Positions 22,017 to 33,400 of a stretch of DNA of 64,000 nucleotides are shown here, piece after piece (positions within the stretch are counted from its first letter, which is position 1; every line of letters starts with the position of its first letter). The notes under the pieces were generated by a model. That model saw only the letters and a program-made list of their open reading frames with translations. It searched no databases and was not told the origin of the DNA. Origin of the DNA: Syngnathus acus. Lineage: Eukaryota; Chordata; Actinopteri; Syngnathiformes; Syngnathidae. A program made the translations under genes and the position numbers. Where the stretch lies: positions 4,551,664 through 4,615,663 of the forward strand of contig NC_051088.1 in NCBI RefSeq assembly GCF_901709675.1, given 5' to 3'.

Positions 22017-25000
22017 ATGAGCAGCGAGGGCGAAGTACAGCAACAACAGCCGCAGCAGCCTGCTGTCGACGTGGAGAGTCCATCCAGCCCGGTAGTCGCA
22101 GCTTCCGCGGGGGATAAGAAGGTCATCGGTAAGATTACGTACAGAAATGAGCGCATTTAGCCACGGTGTCTGGGTAGCCTCCAAATCGCAGGTGAATTTC
22201 TAACAGCACCTAAAAACGTGAATAAATTACATTCATGGTAGAAATTGCGAATCAGTGCCGGTGATAGAAGTGTGCTAGCATGTGAGTAGAAGTTTGAAAT
22301 GGCAATAGGAGTTAAATCATTGCACGATTTAAACAATCCTTGTCACATTTTAGTTTGATTCAAATTCTTTTTTTTTTTTCCGGAGGGGGGAGAGTTTAAT
22401 TTTTCGAATATGCGGTAACCAGGTAGTCCTTGGTACAGTTGGCCTTCTAACGGCCGTCCACTCGTGCCACGTTACTGGCCGGCCGTTACAAATCAACCGC
22501 TCCTTTTCTTACTGTCATTTTGAATAGGCTCCACGTTGCAATAATTTATCAGCCGTAACAATAAGCCGTACTGTAACCGGCCGTGACCGTCGCCAACGCA
22601 GATGAGCTAATGCTAACTGATTTGGCGTCCCTTTGTTCGCAGTAAAGCCTCCGGTTCCCGTGCCGGTCGCTTTCCCCCATAAACCGGTTTCGGGGCTTAT
22701 CTAAAATCAAAGCACGACAGGATTGACGGGCGTTCAGTTCACTACAATACGCGACACAATCTAGAATTAAGATCGAATTCCACTGCCATTTGCGGCCTTC
22801 GTCAGAGAAATCCACTCTTTGCTGACTAGCAAGCTAGCGTTAGCTTAGCTAGGCTATTTTCACGGTTGAAGGGGACGCCCAAAATGTCGGCCGAAGCCTT
22901 ATTCCACTTGTTGCCTTTTCTGTTCGCCGGCGACTCGTACCAGTCGGATCGGTTGTTTTAGATGTGTTCGTATAGTTTGCCGTCACGTAAGATGCGTTGG
23001 TCGGAGGTTTTTGGCCCCGTTTCAACCACATGGTTGTGAGGCATTAGGCTAGTCAGCTATGCTAACATGTCACCGCGCGACATCACCACGTGCAATGCGC
23101 GCTGTGGCTTAAAAGTGGGCCACTACATTGTAAAGGTATATAATCTGCACAATTTAAGTTAGATAGGGACACTTTACACGCACAAACCGCAAGATACATA
23201 TTTATTCCGAGTACAATTTGCAGTAGTTCTCAAATGTTGTCTAACTGGGACCCGCATTGTCCCGCTGAAGCCAAGTCATGACCCACTTTACATGTTCCAA
23301 GTGCGTATCAGAGAACCGTATTTAGAACATGATGGACTTGATTTCATGAATAAAAAATAACTACATTATTGTAAAATTAACTGCGACAATTTCATTCAGC
23401 CAATCCACATTTCAATTATATTTTGGTCATTTATTGACGTATGCCTGTCAAAATCGCCCAAGTTAAGGCAAGTCCAACTTGACATGCGAGATAAATATTT
23501 CACGTCCTCGGTTTACTACATAGTTCAGGTCTAACAACGTAACCAGAATTGACTTGAGCGCACATTGTGTTCTGTATTTTGCAACTAGCCTAAATACAGC
23601 AATAACGTCATATGGTAAATAAAAAATATATTATTGTAAAATACTTGATGGCTACAAATATAGTAACAGTAAGTGCTAATTCTATTTTGTGCCACATTAC
23701 CATATTTTAAGCTTTTCCACACTTTGAATGTGCGGGCTGTCGTAGTTCATAGTATTGGGGGGGGGCATTTTTTTAAACGATATATTTTAAATAAAATGTT
23801 TTTTTATTGTTTTAAATGTTGTCATTAACAGAATCTATTTAGAAAGTATTTGTAGTCACTCAGGATGCTTTTGTGTGCCATTCATAACCTTAAACATTCT
23901 CTGTCAATTTTATTTTACAACCTGTCTGTGCCCCACCCATAATGGACCCTCGACCCACTTATGCATGCAAACCACCCAGTGGAGAATCACTAATGTAGAA
24001 GTCCGTGGTACTGCTAGTTTTACTCGCATTAACAATTTAATAGTCTTAAGTAACTTGTAATTGTAATAAATTAGGCTAAGTCTAGAAGATGATGTAAAAG
24101 GCCATAGGAGGGCCATGCTGGTCCGGATTGTATCTAGTGCAGCTTGTCGAGTGCAGCTGGCACAGGGCACCCCTGAGGTCTAAAAAGAGTGTGGCAGTTG
24201 GCAGTTAAATATAACTTCTAGGCAAGCATGGTGAAGTTATTTGATGCCATTGCTGTCTCCCCTCAGTTAAGGCCTTGGGTGGGTGTGATTAACATGTAAA
24301 ATGTGGGTTGCAAAACTGTTTGGTTCCTATGTAACAATTTTCATTATGACCAAGCCACTACTACTGGACCGCTGCATCACTTCTCCCTATCCACCCCATG
24401 ACCATTTCTTTGCATTGTATGATGTTTTGCTGCAACCATTTGGTGTAACATGTCATTGTTTATGCTCATACAAGAGAAATCTACAAGCATTTTTGCCAGT
24501 ATTAAAGTTAAAGCTGGTTGTTGATGAGATATTTCTGCAAGTTAAGGCCGGTTTCATTTCATTTCCTCTCACTAAGTGGTGGCAGCCAAAAAGCAAAGAT
24601 TATGATCATAACAACAGAAATGGGCATAATAATGACTTGGGAACAATTTAAGATACAAATAGCCTTTTAGAACAGGAAGTAGTGAAAGTTTATAACGGTG
24701 CAATGTTGTCTCACTTGGCAGCCACAAAAGTCCTGGGTACAGTGAAATGGTTCAACGTCAGGAACGGATATGGTTTCATCAATAGGTAAGTGGACCCCGG
24801 TCTCGCCCTCCTCCCCACCTGTTCCTCTTAAGAGAACCTTTAAGTGTGTTTGAAGGGACATGCGCAATCCTATTATAGCTCTGATTTGCCTGCAGTTTGT
24901 CTGCTGCTCACCGTGGTGTTCGTGGACCACTTAATTAATCCTCACACTTTAGCAGCAATCTGTTCACTGGCTGACTGACTGGTTCGGTCTGCATTGTGTC

Positions 25001-27710
25001 ACTAACAAGATGTGATCTTTGCCCAGGAACGACACGAAAGAGGACGTTTTTGTACACCAGGTAAGTTTAAGGAACTTATTTTTTTGTGATAAATACATTT
25101 GAACATATCACTAGAACAGGCAATTTGACCCCAGGTCGTTCTAATTTAAAAAAAAGTTTTCAATTGAGAATTTATTTAATAATAAAAGAAAGTCCAGGCT
25201 CAAATTATCACCAACATACATCTGACACTGACAATATTTATAACAATAATAACAATACTGCCTTGTGAGTTTGAAAACAAAGTCATGTTTATATTTATAT
25301 ATATTTGCTTGTACGAGCACTATAAAATACAACAAAACAATGAGGGGTTTGCATGTTGTTCAAAATAACATTCATTTGTTAACAATTTCCTTGTCTTGCA
25401 AGTTAATGTTGACTTAACCACAGTGAAATATGAAACAAACAAGCCTGGCTAACAAGTGGAAATGCATAACCAGTACATGTCATACTGCTTTGAATGGGAG
25501 CACGCTTACTTTGCGTGAAGTTCTTATCAGTCCCTAGTTAAGGTCCTATGCTGTCCTTATCAAATAGTGGGGCAGGCGCAAAGCTGGTGGATGTGATTCA
25601 CATAGATTTTGATGTTTGACTAAGATCCCAAATAGCAAATGCCAAATTGTACAAACACTCCAACAGATTGCATGCATGGTTGGTAACAGGTGTAAACATA
25701 CTGTGTTTGAAACAGGGCTTTGGATGGGTCCAATTGTTTTCATCCTAAAAAAAAACAAAAGAGCATCACAAGTACAAAATGCAATTTGAAGTCATGTAAT
25801 TAAAAGTGTTGGTGGAAGAGACACTTTAACACCTTAACGAGTTACAGAAAATAACTTATTTATTTTGATAATTTGGGGGTAGCACCCACAAGCCATCTTT
25901 TGTTGAATCCGACTTGTCCTGAGTGCATGTCCATCCCGTATGTTATGGCATGGAAAAACCTGGGACCGCACACCTCCAGCAACAATTGCCACAGTGCAAA
26001 GTAATGACTCAGATTTGTTTGCATTGTTGTAATCTGATTTCTGATTTACCAATTTATGTTTACACCACACTTGTTTGGAAGAATATTTGTGACGTGATTG
26101 CTTAAATGACTGCAAGGTGATGTTAGCAACTAATTGAAGTAGTTGATCTCTTTTATAGTCATTCTTTTATTTGCTTTAATGTTAGTGTAGAAATACATTG
26201 GACCTTGAAAGAAAAATCACATTGATAATATTGCCATTATATTATTTTTCCAATTATTTCAGTCCTACACATTTGTCAAGGTAATCCTTAGATATGCATC
26301 TCTTCATTTTACTCTTAATTGTAAATTTCAGACAGCCATCAAAAAGAACAACCCGAGAAAATACCTTCGCAGTGTTGGTGATGGAGAAACTGTGGAGTTT
26401 GATGTAGTCGAGGGAGAGAAGGTGAGTGTGTCATTACGATCATCTGCTTTGCGCCAAAACTTGTGCCTGTTTCTTAACGTGTGATTCCATGGGCAACAGG
26501 GGGCAGAGGCGGCGAACGTCACCGGCCCAGGGGGCACCGCGGTCCAGGGAAGCAAGTACGCCGCTGACAGGAACCGCTTCAGACGCTACCCCCGAAGGAG
26601 GGGTCCACCCCGCAGCGGAGAATATCCAGAGAACTACCAGAGTGACGGAGAGGGCGAGCCGGGAGCCGGAGGCCGCGAAGGCAAAGGCAGCCGGGAAGGT
26701 GGAGAGAGCGCCCCTGAGGGAGACTCGCAGCAACAGCCGCGTAGACCCGCCTATCCTGGCAGACGGCGCTACCCTCCATACTTTGTACGTAGACGCTTTG
26801 GTGCAGCCCCCGTACACCGCCGCACCACGTGGAGAGAAGATGACTGAGGTCTGCTGTCACATAGCTATGATCCTGTAGCGGGCGCTCAGTTTCTCATGAC
26901 CCAGTTCGGACTTGTTCTTAGTAAAAACACTCTTGTGGTTGTGAACCAAAATAAATATTGGTGAATCAGGGGGTTTGACCTAAATAAACACTCCCATATC
27001 ACAGCTTCAGCCTTAAACCTTCAAGTTGGACATCAAGCGTCGATCACACCTCACACCTTGATAAGTGTCACCTTGCATTCGATCAATCTCGGTTCATTTG
27101 TTTTCAGGCCGGTGAGGGCGATGAGAACCAGGGGGGTCCAGACCAGGGAAACAAACCCGCCAGGCAGAACTACTACAGAGGCTTCCGGCCAAGGTAAACA
27201 GTTTGCAGCTGATAGTGGCCAAGCAGCATGTGATGTCGCAGTAGTAAACTGAACAGGCGCGTGCAACACAGTCTTTGTTTCTGCGGAACCCATGAGACTC
27301 ACTTAAGAGTCACGGGACAGCTGTGAACCCCAACATATTTGCTGTTTGCAAGTTACAAATTTCCCTATTCACGTTTAATAGAAAAGTAGTAATTGGTGTT
27401 AGTGAAGTATCCTAAAGTGATACATCTTGACTGAGAGATAAAAGGCCCAAATCTCATTCATAGCAGGGGTCCACCCCGTCCCAGACCGGTGCGGGACGGT
27501 GAGGAGGACAAGGAGAATCAGGGCGGAGAAGCGGGTCCCAACCAGCAGCCCCGCCAGCGGCGCTACCGGCGCAATGTCAACTACCGCCGCCGACCACGCC
27601 CACCGACCGGCGGAAAACCCGGCCAGGACACCAAGGAGGCCAAGGCGGAAGGCGATGCCCCCGTAGAGAAAACGGCCGCTCCCGAGGCCCAGCAGGGTGG
27701 GGCTGAGTAG
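22017..27710 (+). CDS. ybx1: Y-box-binding protein 1 (cold-shock domain DNA/RNA-binding protein), frame interrupted
   Basis: Seven coding exons: 22017-22128, 24722-24785, 25027-25060, 26332-26421, 26500 to about 26844, 27108-27193 and 27467-27710. The cold-shock domain spans exons 2-5, with [14 protein letters not shown] (RNP-1), DVFVHQ (RNP-2) and the YB-1-specific [16 protein letters not shown]. The C-terminal domain alternates acidic and basic/aromatic islands and ends [10 protein letters not shown]. The protein packages mRNA and regulates transcription and translation. In exon 5 the frame carries through [10 protein letters not shown], but the continuation [13 protein letters not shown] lies in the +1 frame. 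As written, translation would stop at 26845-26847, losing the last ~120 residues. The remaining junctions close in the shifted frame, so an indel at about 26795-26810 is likely. Intron 1 is 2.6 kb; intron 4 is 1.3 kb. Confidence 0.95.
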
Positions 27711-27756
27711 GGAGCAACCTGCCCACCGGCACCTACCATCTTTTACCATCGTCCGG

Positions 27757-27839
27757 GTGAGTGTTTTGAATTTGCAAGTCATTGATGGCATGATGCCGAT
27801 GAGCAGAGCACTAAATTGCAACTTTCCCTCTCCCCGCAG
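27757..27839 (+). other. Intron within the ybx1 3'UTR
   Basis: Donor CCGG|GTGAGT at 27757 and acceptor CCCCGCAG at 27839 lie beyond the ybx1 stop, giving an entirely untranslated last exon. The junction is 46 nt after the stop, just inside the distance tolerated by nonsense-mediated decay. As I recall, human YBX1 also has a non-coding last exon. Confidence 0.65.
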
Positions 27840-27877
27840 TTTTTTTGTCAACAAGAAACATCCAACAAGATCAGAGC

Positions 27878-27883
27878 AATAAA
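27878..27883 (+). terminator. Poly(A) signal of ybx1
   Basis: AATAAA in the last untranslated exon, about 40 bases after its acceptor. Confidence 0.8.
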
Positions 27884-30409
27884 GATTTGACTTGATGACC
27901 GTCACAAGCTTGCACCATGCATTTGAACAGATTACCACTGATTGCCTGCAGGTTCTATGCAGACTCGTTTTTTTCCTCTTTACGTGACAGCTACAACACA
28001 TTTTGGGGAAACAGCACGTTTTTCTAAATCTGTCCTAAGTTTTTACACCAAATGGTTTTTTCAAGAAAAAAAAATACGAATGAGTGAAATTTGATATTTG
28101 GTCAGTTTGACATTTTTAAATAACTTTTTATCTATTCAAACATTTTAAAGTGCAAGCTCAAATAAAAGTTCAAAAACCAGGGACAAAGGAGTGATTGTTT
28201 TATTTATTGGATGCAGGCAACCAAAAGCTAGGTTTCACAAATGTATGCAAGGCTGATCACTAAAGGCTGCTCGAGTTCATTTGTAAGTGAATAATATGAC
28301 ACTATTTCATGTGCATCACATGACATTACACAGTATTCAGCTATATCCAACAGAACAAACGTATGTGCTCAAGGCCTACATTTGATTTGTAATTTAGAGA
28401 TGAGGCACCCTGAAAGATTATTCCAATTAATTTCTCTATTGTATTTAACCAATGACTATATATAGTCTATATTAAAATAAAATAAAAAAATGTACTGATC
28501 TCATTTCTAAATTTAATGTGACTACAATAACTACATACGGTATATACATTTTTATTTCACTCTAAATTTGACTAGGTAATTATAGCAGGGACATTTCAGT
28601 AAAATGAATGCAACAAATAACCAATTCTGATAAAATTGAGACCTCGTTAAAAAATTAAGAGAATAAAATTTGGCAAATCACGTTCAACCTATATAGTGAA
28701 TGCACTAAAAAGACAAGCTATTTAATGCTCAAGCTTTTTATTTATTTATTTTTTTTAGAAAATCATAACTTAAAATGTGATGGGTACTTGATTGAAAAAA
28801 GCTGGGACAGGGTCATGTTTAACCAGTGTTATATCACCCTTTGTTTTAGCAACATTCAATAAACATTTGGGAACTGAAGACACTAACTGCTAAAGCTTTA
28901 TAAAGAATGGATTTCCATTCTTGCTTGAAGTACAGCTTCAGATGTTCAACAGTCCGGGGTCTCCACTGTCATTTTTTTACACTTGGTCAGTCATAGGTTG
29001 AACATGATTTCCAAATCCTTATATTCTGCCTTAATGATTAACATGTCCCAATTTCGCTGGCATTGGTTTTTTATCAGAACTGATGATTTAATGTGAATCC
29101 TCTGGAGAGCTGAGCTCTATGGTGCCAGAGACATATAGTGGCCACCCCTGAGCTAGATCTTGCAACGATAATAGCGCACGTAATCTTCAAGACATCGGAT
29201 TCAAGTTCCTCTGGAGGTGAATCGAAGATGTACATTCCTGGAAATGCACAAATATTCGCAACCTTTCTCACATCAGCAAATAACTGGTCTTTTAAATAAA
29301 TACTTAATTGCTATCACAAAAGGTAAATAATGGCCACTACTGTATGTAAAATGTTTGTATAAATCCATAATGACCTAGAAAGGGGTGGTTTTATGGAAAT
29401 ACGAATTGTGAGTCCTGGTTGACCTACGTACAGTACATCTGGGAAGCCTCGTTTAATGTTCAGCTTCAATGCGCATTACCGACACCTACTGGTTGAAGTC
29501 ATAGGAACTGAAAAAAGAACGAATCACTTTAGGAAGTGATTCGTTCACTCTCGTTCACTGAAACAATTTGTTTAACGATTCGTTTGAACGAATCTTTTGA
29601 GTGAACTGATTCTAAAGATTCAATTCACTTAAAAGAACTGGAATGCAAATCACAAGTACAGTGGTGCCTTGTTGAGATATGGGCAGTGAATTGTCTGATT
29701 AATTTTAGTTTTTGCTTTGAATTGTGAGCCCAAATGAGAAAATCACTTTTTGGTGGCGGTGAACTCATCTGAATTAGGATATGCAGCAGTTTGGCAAATG
29801 AACAGAGAGAGGGCCTTTCAAGCTGTTTAATACACTCAAAGTTTACTCTCAAATTACAATTTGTGTATTTAAAAAAAAAAAAAAAGAAGACAAATGTTAG
29901 CTTAATGCTAATGGAAAATGCACTCACCATGCTTTTTGTGAATATAATTTTTTTTAACTACTGACAAAAATTGGCACGTATAGGATATCATACAAAACTG
30001 GAATGATTAATGGTGATTGTTTTAAATTACAGTCATTGTCACAGAATTAATTTGTAGTATCTCTAGGCACAGCCTTATTCCAAAATGAAATAGAAATAAC
30101 TCACACACCATGGAATGACATGGTTTTGGTCAAAATGAGAACGCGTTGTCTTTTTTTATTTGCCATAAATTTTACATCTTGTTTTGCTTAAACACAGGTT
30201 GTTTAGTGTGGAAATTTGATTAAAAAATGAATCCATTTTGGAATTAGACTTTAATAAAATGTAGACAAAGTGAAGAGCTGTACATCTTCATGAATATAAT
30301 CGGCTTAGGCTGTACCTCCCATTTTCCCTCAAATGTCAATTCTTCAGCCTTACCAAGGCACACTTAGTACGTAGCTGAGGTTGGTGTTGTCTCACACCTC
30401 TATTTCTCC
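27884..30409. other. Intergenic region between convergent ybx1 and arhgef16
   Basis: AT-rich DNA with no supported gene. AATAAA on the minus strand (TTTATT at 30155-30160) is a likely arhgef16 poly(A) signal, about 250 bases past its stop. An inverted-repeat cluster lies at 29517-29594, and a fragment of an interspersed repeat lies at 29468-29492. Short open frames here show no splice context. Confidence 0.5.
29517..29594. repeat. Cluster of perfect hairpin-forming inverted repeats
   Basis: GAACGAATCACTT (29517-29529) and its exact reverse complement (29534-29546) are separated by a 4-base loop. GATTCGTT and AACGAATC (29577-29594) form a second hairpin with a 2-base loop. 'GTTCACT' and 'GTGAACTGATTC' motifs recur through to about 29640. 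This looks like part of a dispersed palindromic element. Confidence 0.75.
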
Positions 30410-33400
30410 TCAAACATTGGTCTCTTTGCGGAGGCGCTTCATTCGCTGCATGTTGTTCTCCATGGCCGTGGGATCAGTGATCTCTGTGGCGCAGCTGGCG
30501 GGAAACCAGCCTCTCTCGCCGTCGCGCATCCGCTCCCCGTAGTACCAGCCTAGTGGGAGCACACAGCCTTTTAGAAAAGGGGATGCACTGCAGAGTAAAA
30601 CAACAACAAATGGGAGCCCTTTACCCTCCTCCTTCCTCTGAACGATGACAAGCTCGGCTTGCTTCAGGCCCAGCTCGTCAGGCTCCTTGGGCATGTACGC
30701 TTTGGTGGCCTCGCACTGGGGCAAACCTAAAACGCAATCCCAGCATGCACTCACAGCTATTATGTCAGCCCGAGACAATTGCAAATGACTATGGGTCAAA
30801 AGGATTAGCGCAATTAACAATTAATATTGGCAATCAGTCTTTCTGTCCCAAAGTAATGTTCACATCTCATTTCACAAAAAAATCCTTAGAATGAAAATCT
30901 TACTGTAAAAGATATAACTGAATTTATCTCCGCAAACATGATTAAATTTAATATACTGGGATTAAAATTTAGATCCCCAATGTGCACGGTTAAAACAATG
31001 TTAAACCAGCACACATTGATCTGAAATGCAAATGAGATGTTTTCTGCACACCATTCTAGAATAAATAGACCCACCAAGTCAGAACATATGAAAGCTACAG
31101 GAGTGGTGCTTAAAAAAAATAGTATGAATTTGTCCCTCTTACCATCTTTGCAGGAGAAAAGCTCTGTTTGTTTGTGTTCGGTGAGAGCGACTATCCAACG
31201 GGCCCGGTCAACCCTTGGTAACAATGCAAACAAAAAAGCAATTTAAAGAAAAACACTTAATGCAAAGGTGAAAACTGAACCAGAGCTGGGGGAAAAAAGC
31301 CCAGCCCATTTTGACTAGCAAGTAAGGAGTAGAAAGTACAGATCTTCAGTTTTCAAATGGAGGGAGTTAAAGTAAAAAACTTTGTCAGAAAATTAAATAC
31401 ACAAGACAGCATAGATACCGCAAAAGGGAAAAAAAAAAAAGACTGTTGTGGTTTTCTATTGTATTCCCACTAGGGGGAGCCAGAGCCAAAGCATTCCAAT
31501 CAACCTTCATGAATTGGACACTTGGCCACATCATGCGTTATTTATAAAATTCACCAGTTACACCAGTGAGTCCAAATAATTAGGAACCGCTTTCAACTGA
31601 TCCAGTACAGTTGTACACCACTGCAAACTACAAGCACAATATTGAACTTAGCATAGCATCAAGCAAAACTCAATATCGTCATTGTGAAAGCAGCAGATTT
31701 TATATCATTACAATGTTGATATCAGCATTAAATATAATCAGATCCAAGTAATAGGTGCTGCTTTAATTCAGGCAGTTTGACAATTTGTCTGCTGTAAGAA
31801 GTCTCTGGACTCCGAAACTTTGGGACGGCCTGCATGCAACAACACCGTGGAGGAATATACCTGGACTCGGCCACGAGTGTGGTGCGCTCTGGTCGCCCCT
31901 CACTGTTCTTGCTCATGAGCAGCTTGAAGGACAGATACTGGCTGTTCTTGGAGGGTGGTGACGCCTGACCGTCTGATTCCTCGCTGACCTCTACCTCTAA
32001 ATTATCCAGAGTGGCGTAGTCCATCACCAGAAAGCTCTCCTCGCTGAAGGATCAAACCAACACAAGCACACAGGCAAACACAGTTCACCTTAGTTCTTAA
32101 TATTACGTTACACATTCCTTCGCTGCCCTCCCAAAGCATTAGGAAGTACCATAAAAAACATCTCTCTTGTCTGGGGAGACATTGTTTGGTTTCTTCGCGA
32201 GTCAAAACACAAAGCTGAAATCGCTCTCAGGCCGACTGGCTGAATGCAAAGCTGAAGAATGTTAAGTATGCGGGGACCACGTCCATGTTCCTCAACCGCC
32301 TCTGTTCCCTGACAGTCAGGAGCTCAATTGTCTTACAGTCCTCTGGAAATGACCGAAAAAGTCGTAATCATCCTGTCCTTCGCACTTTAATATCAACTTT
32401 AAAAATATAGATTTACATTTGTACACACAAGACCCTTGTTAGTAGTACTAGGATTGAGCATTTAGACTGATTCAAATTGCACTCTTGAATGGCACTGGAC
32501 CCAAGATGAGTCAAATTTAGATGTGGATAGCTGATTTAGATCATGCACGGTTACCCCCAAAATTAAAGTCACATCACATACATTAAATTAGTAGATTTGA
32601 CAACAAGCCCCCCTTGGCAATGCACCGGTGACACCTCTTGTATCGTTTGCGTTGCAATGGAGTTAACATGTTGACTGACCTCTTCTTCTTGGTGACAATG
32701 AGTACGTCATTGAAGAGAAACAAGTAGTTGCTCTTGTTGCTGAACGCTCTCCAGATGCTGAGCTCTTCAGCACAGCCAGCCAGCTCGCCACGTTTCTTCA
32801 GCCAGCGTGATGACGACACCAGTGGAAATGGCTGCGGGGAACACAAGGGGGTACATCTCAATGTCCAGTAGGAGGTCACACTGACTTTGTGGCCTAAAAT
32901 GAGCTTTTATTCACTCACAATGTAACCATCGATATTGTAGCCACAATGGATTTCCCCTTGAATTACATTTTCAAACAAACAAAATGGTGTTAATGGTATT
33001 AATTTAATATTGCTGTAAGTGGGGAAATAAAAAGTCAGAGCCAAAGTTTCTATTGTATGAAAACAACTTCTCTACACATGCTGACGCTAAATCTTGCCCA
33101 GATGTGCCGCAAGTTTTTTCTCTTCAAGGAAAAGGTCGGTGAAGAGAGAACAAGCTCTGGAACCACACCCAAGATTTTCATGAGCCTAAGGCCTGAGTCT
33201 GACCTTCAGTATATAAACAGAGAGCCAAGATGAACGGACGCTCCGAAAAAAAACCAAGACAAATCTAACCTTGATTTTACCGAATTCCATCTGTTTCTGA
33301 ATGGTGTACATCTGTTCCGTCCTCTCCATTCGCCGCGCACCGTCATTGCAGCTGTTGACCAGCTGTTGAATGTTGCAATGAGAAGGCAAATTTTCAGGAC

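Noticed and set aside
21824-22117. 97-residue open frame over the ybx1 first exon
   Set aside because: It reads the ybx1 5'UTR and first exon in the wrong frame. The protein-conserved start is 22017.
26785-26806. A 22-nt GT-AG intron in ybx1
   Set aside because: It would restore the frame but is far shorter than any functional vertebrate intron I know of, and it would delete a conserved basic island. A sequencing or real indel is simpler.
32220-32345. Coding-like patch between arhgef16 exons
   Set aside because: One frame faintly resembles a LINE C-terminal segment (FLNRLCSL), but the match is too weak, and it has no splice role because arhgef16 phases close without it.
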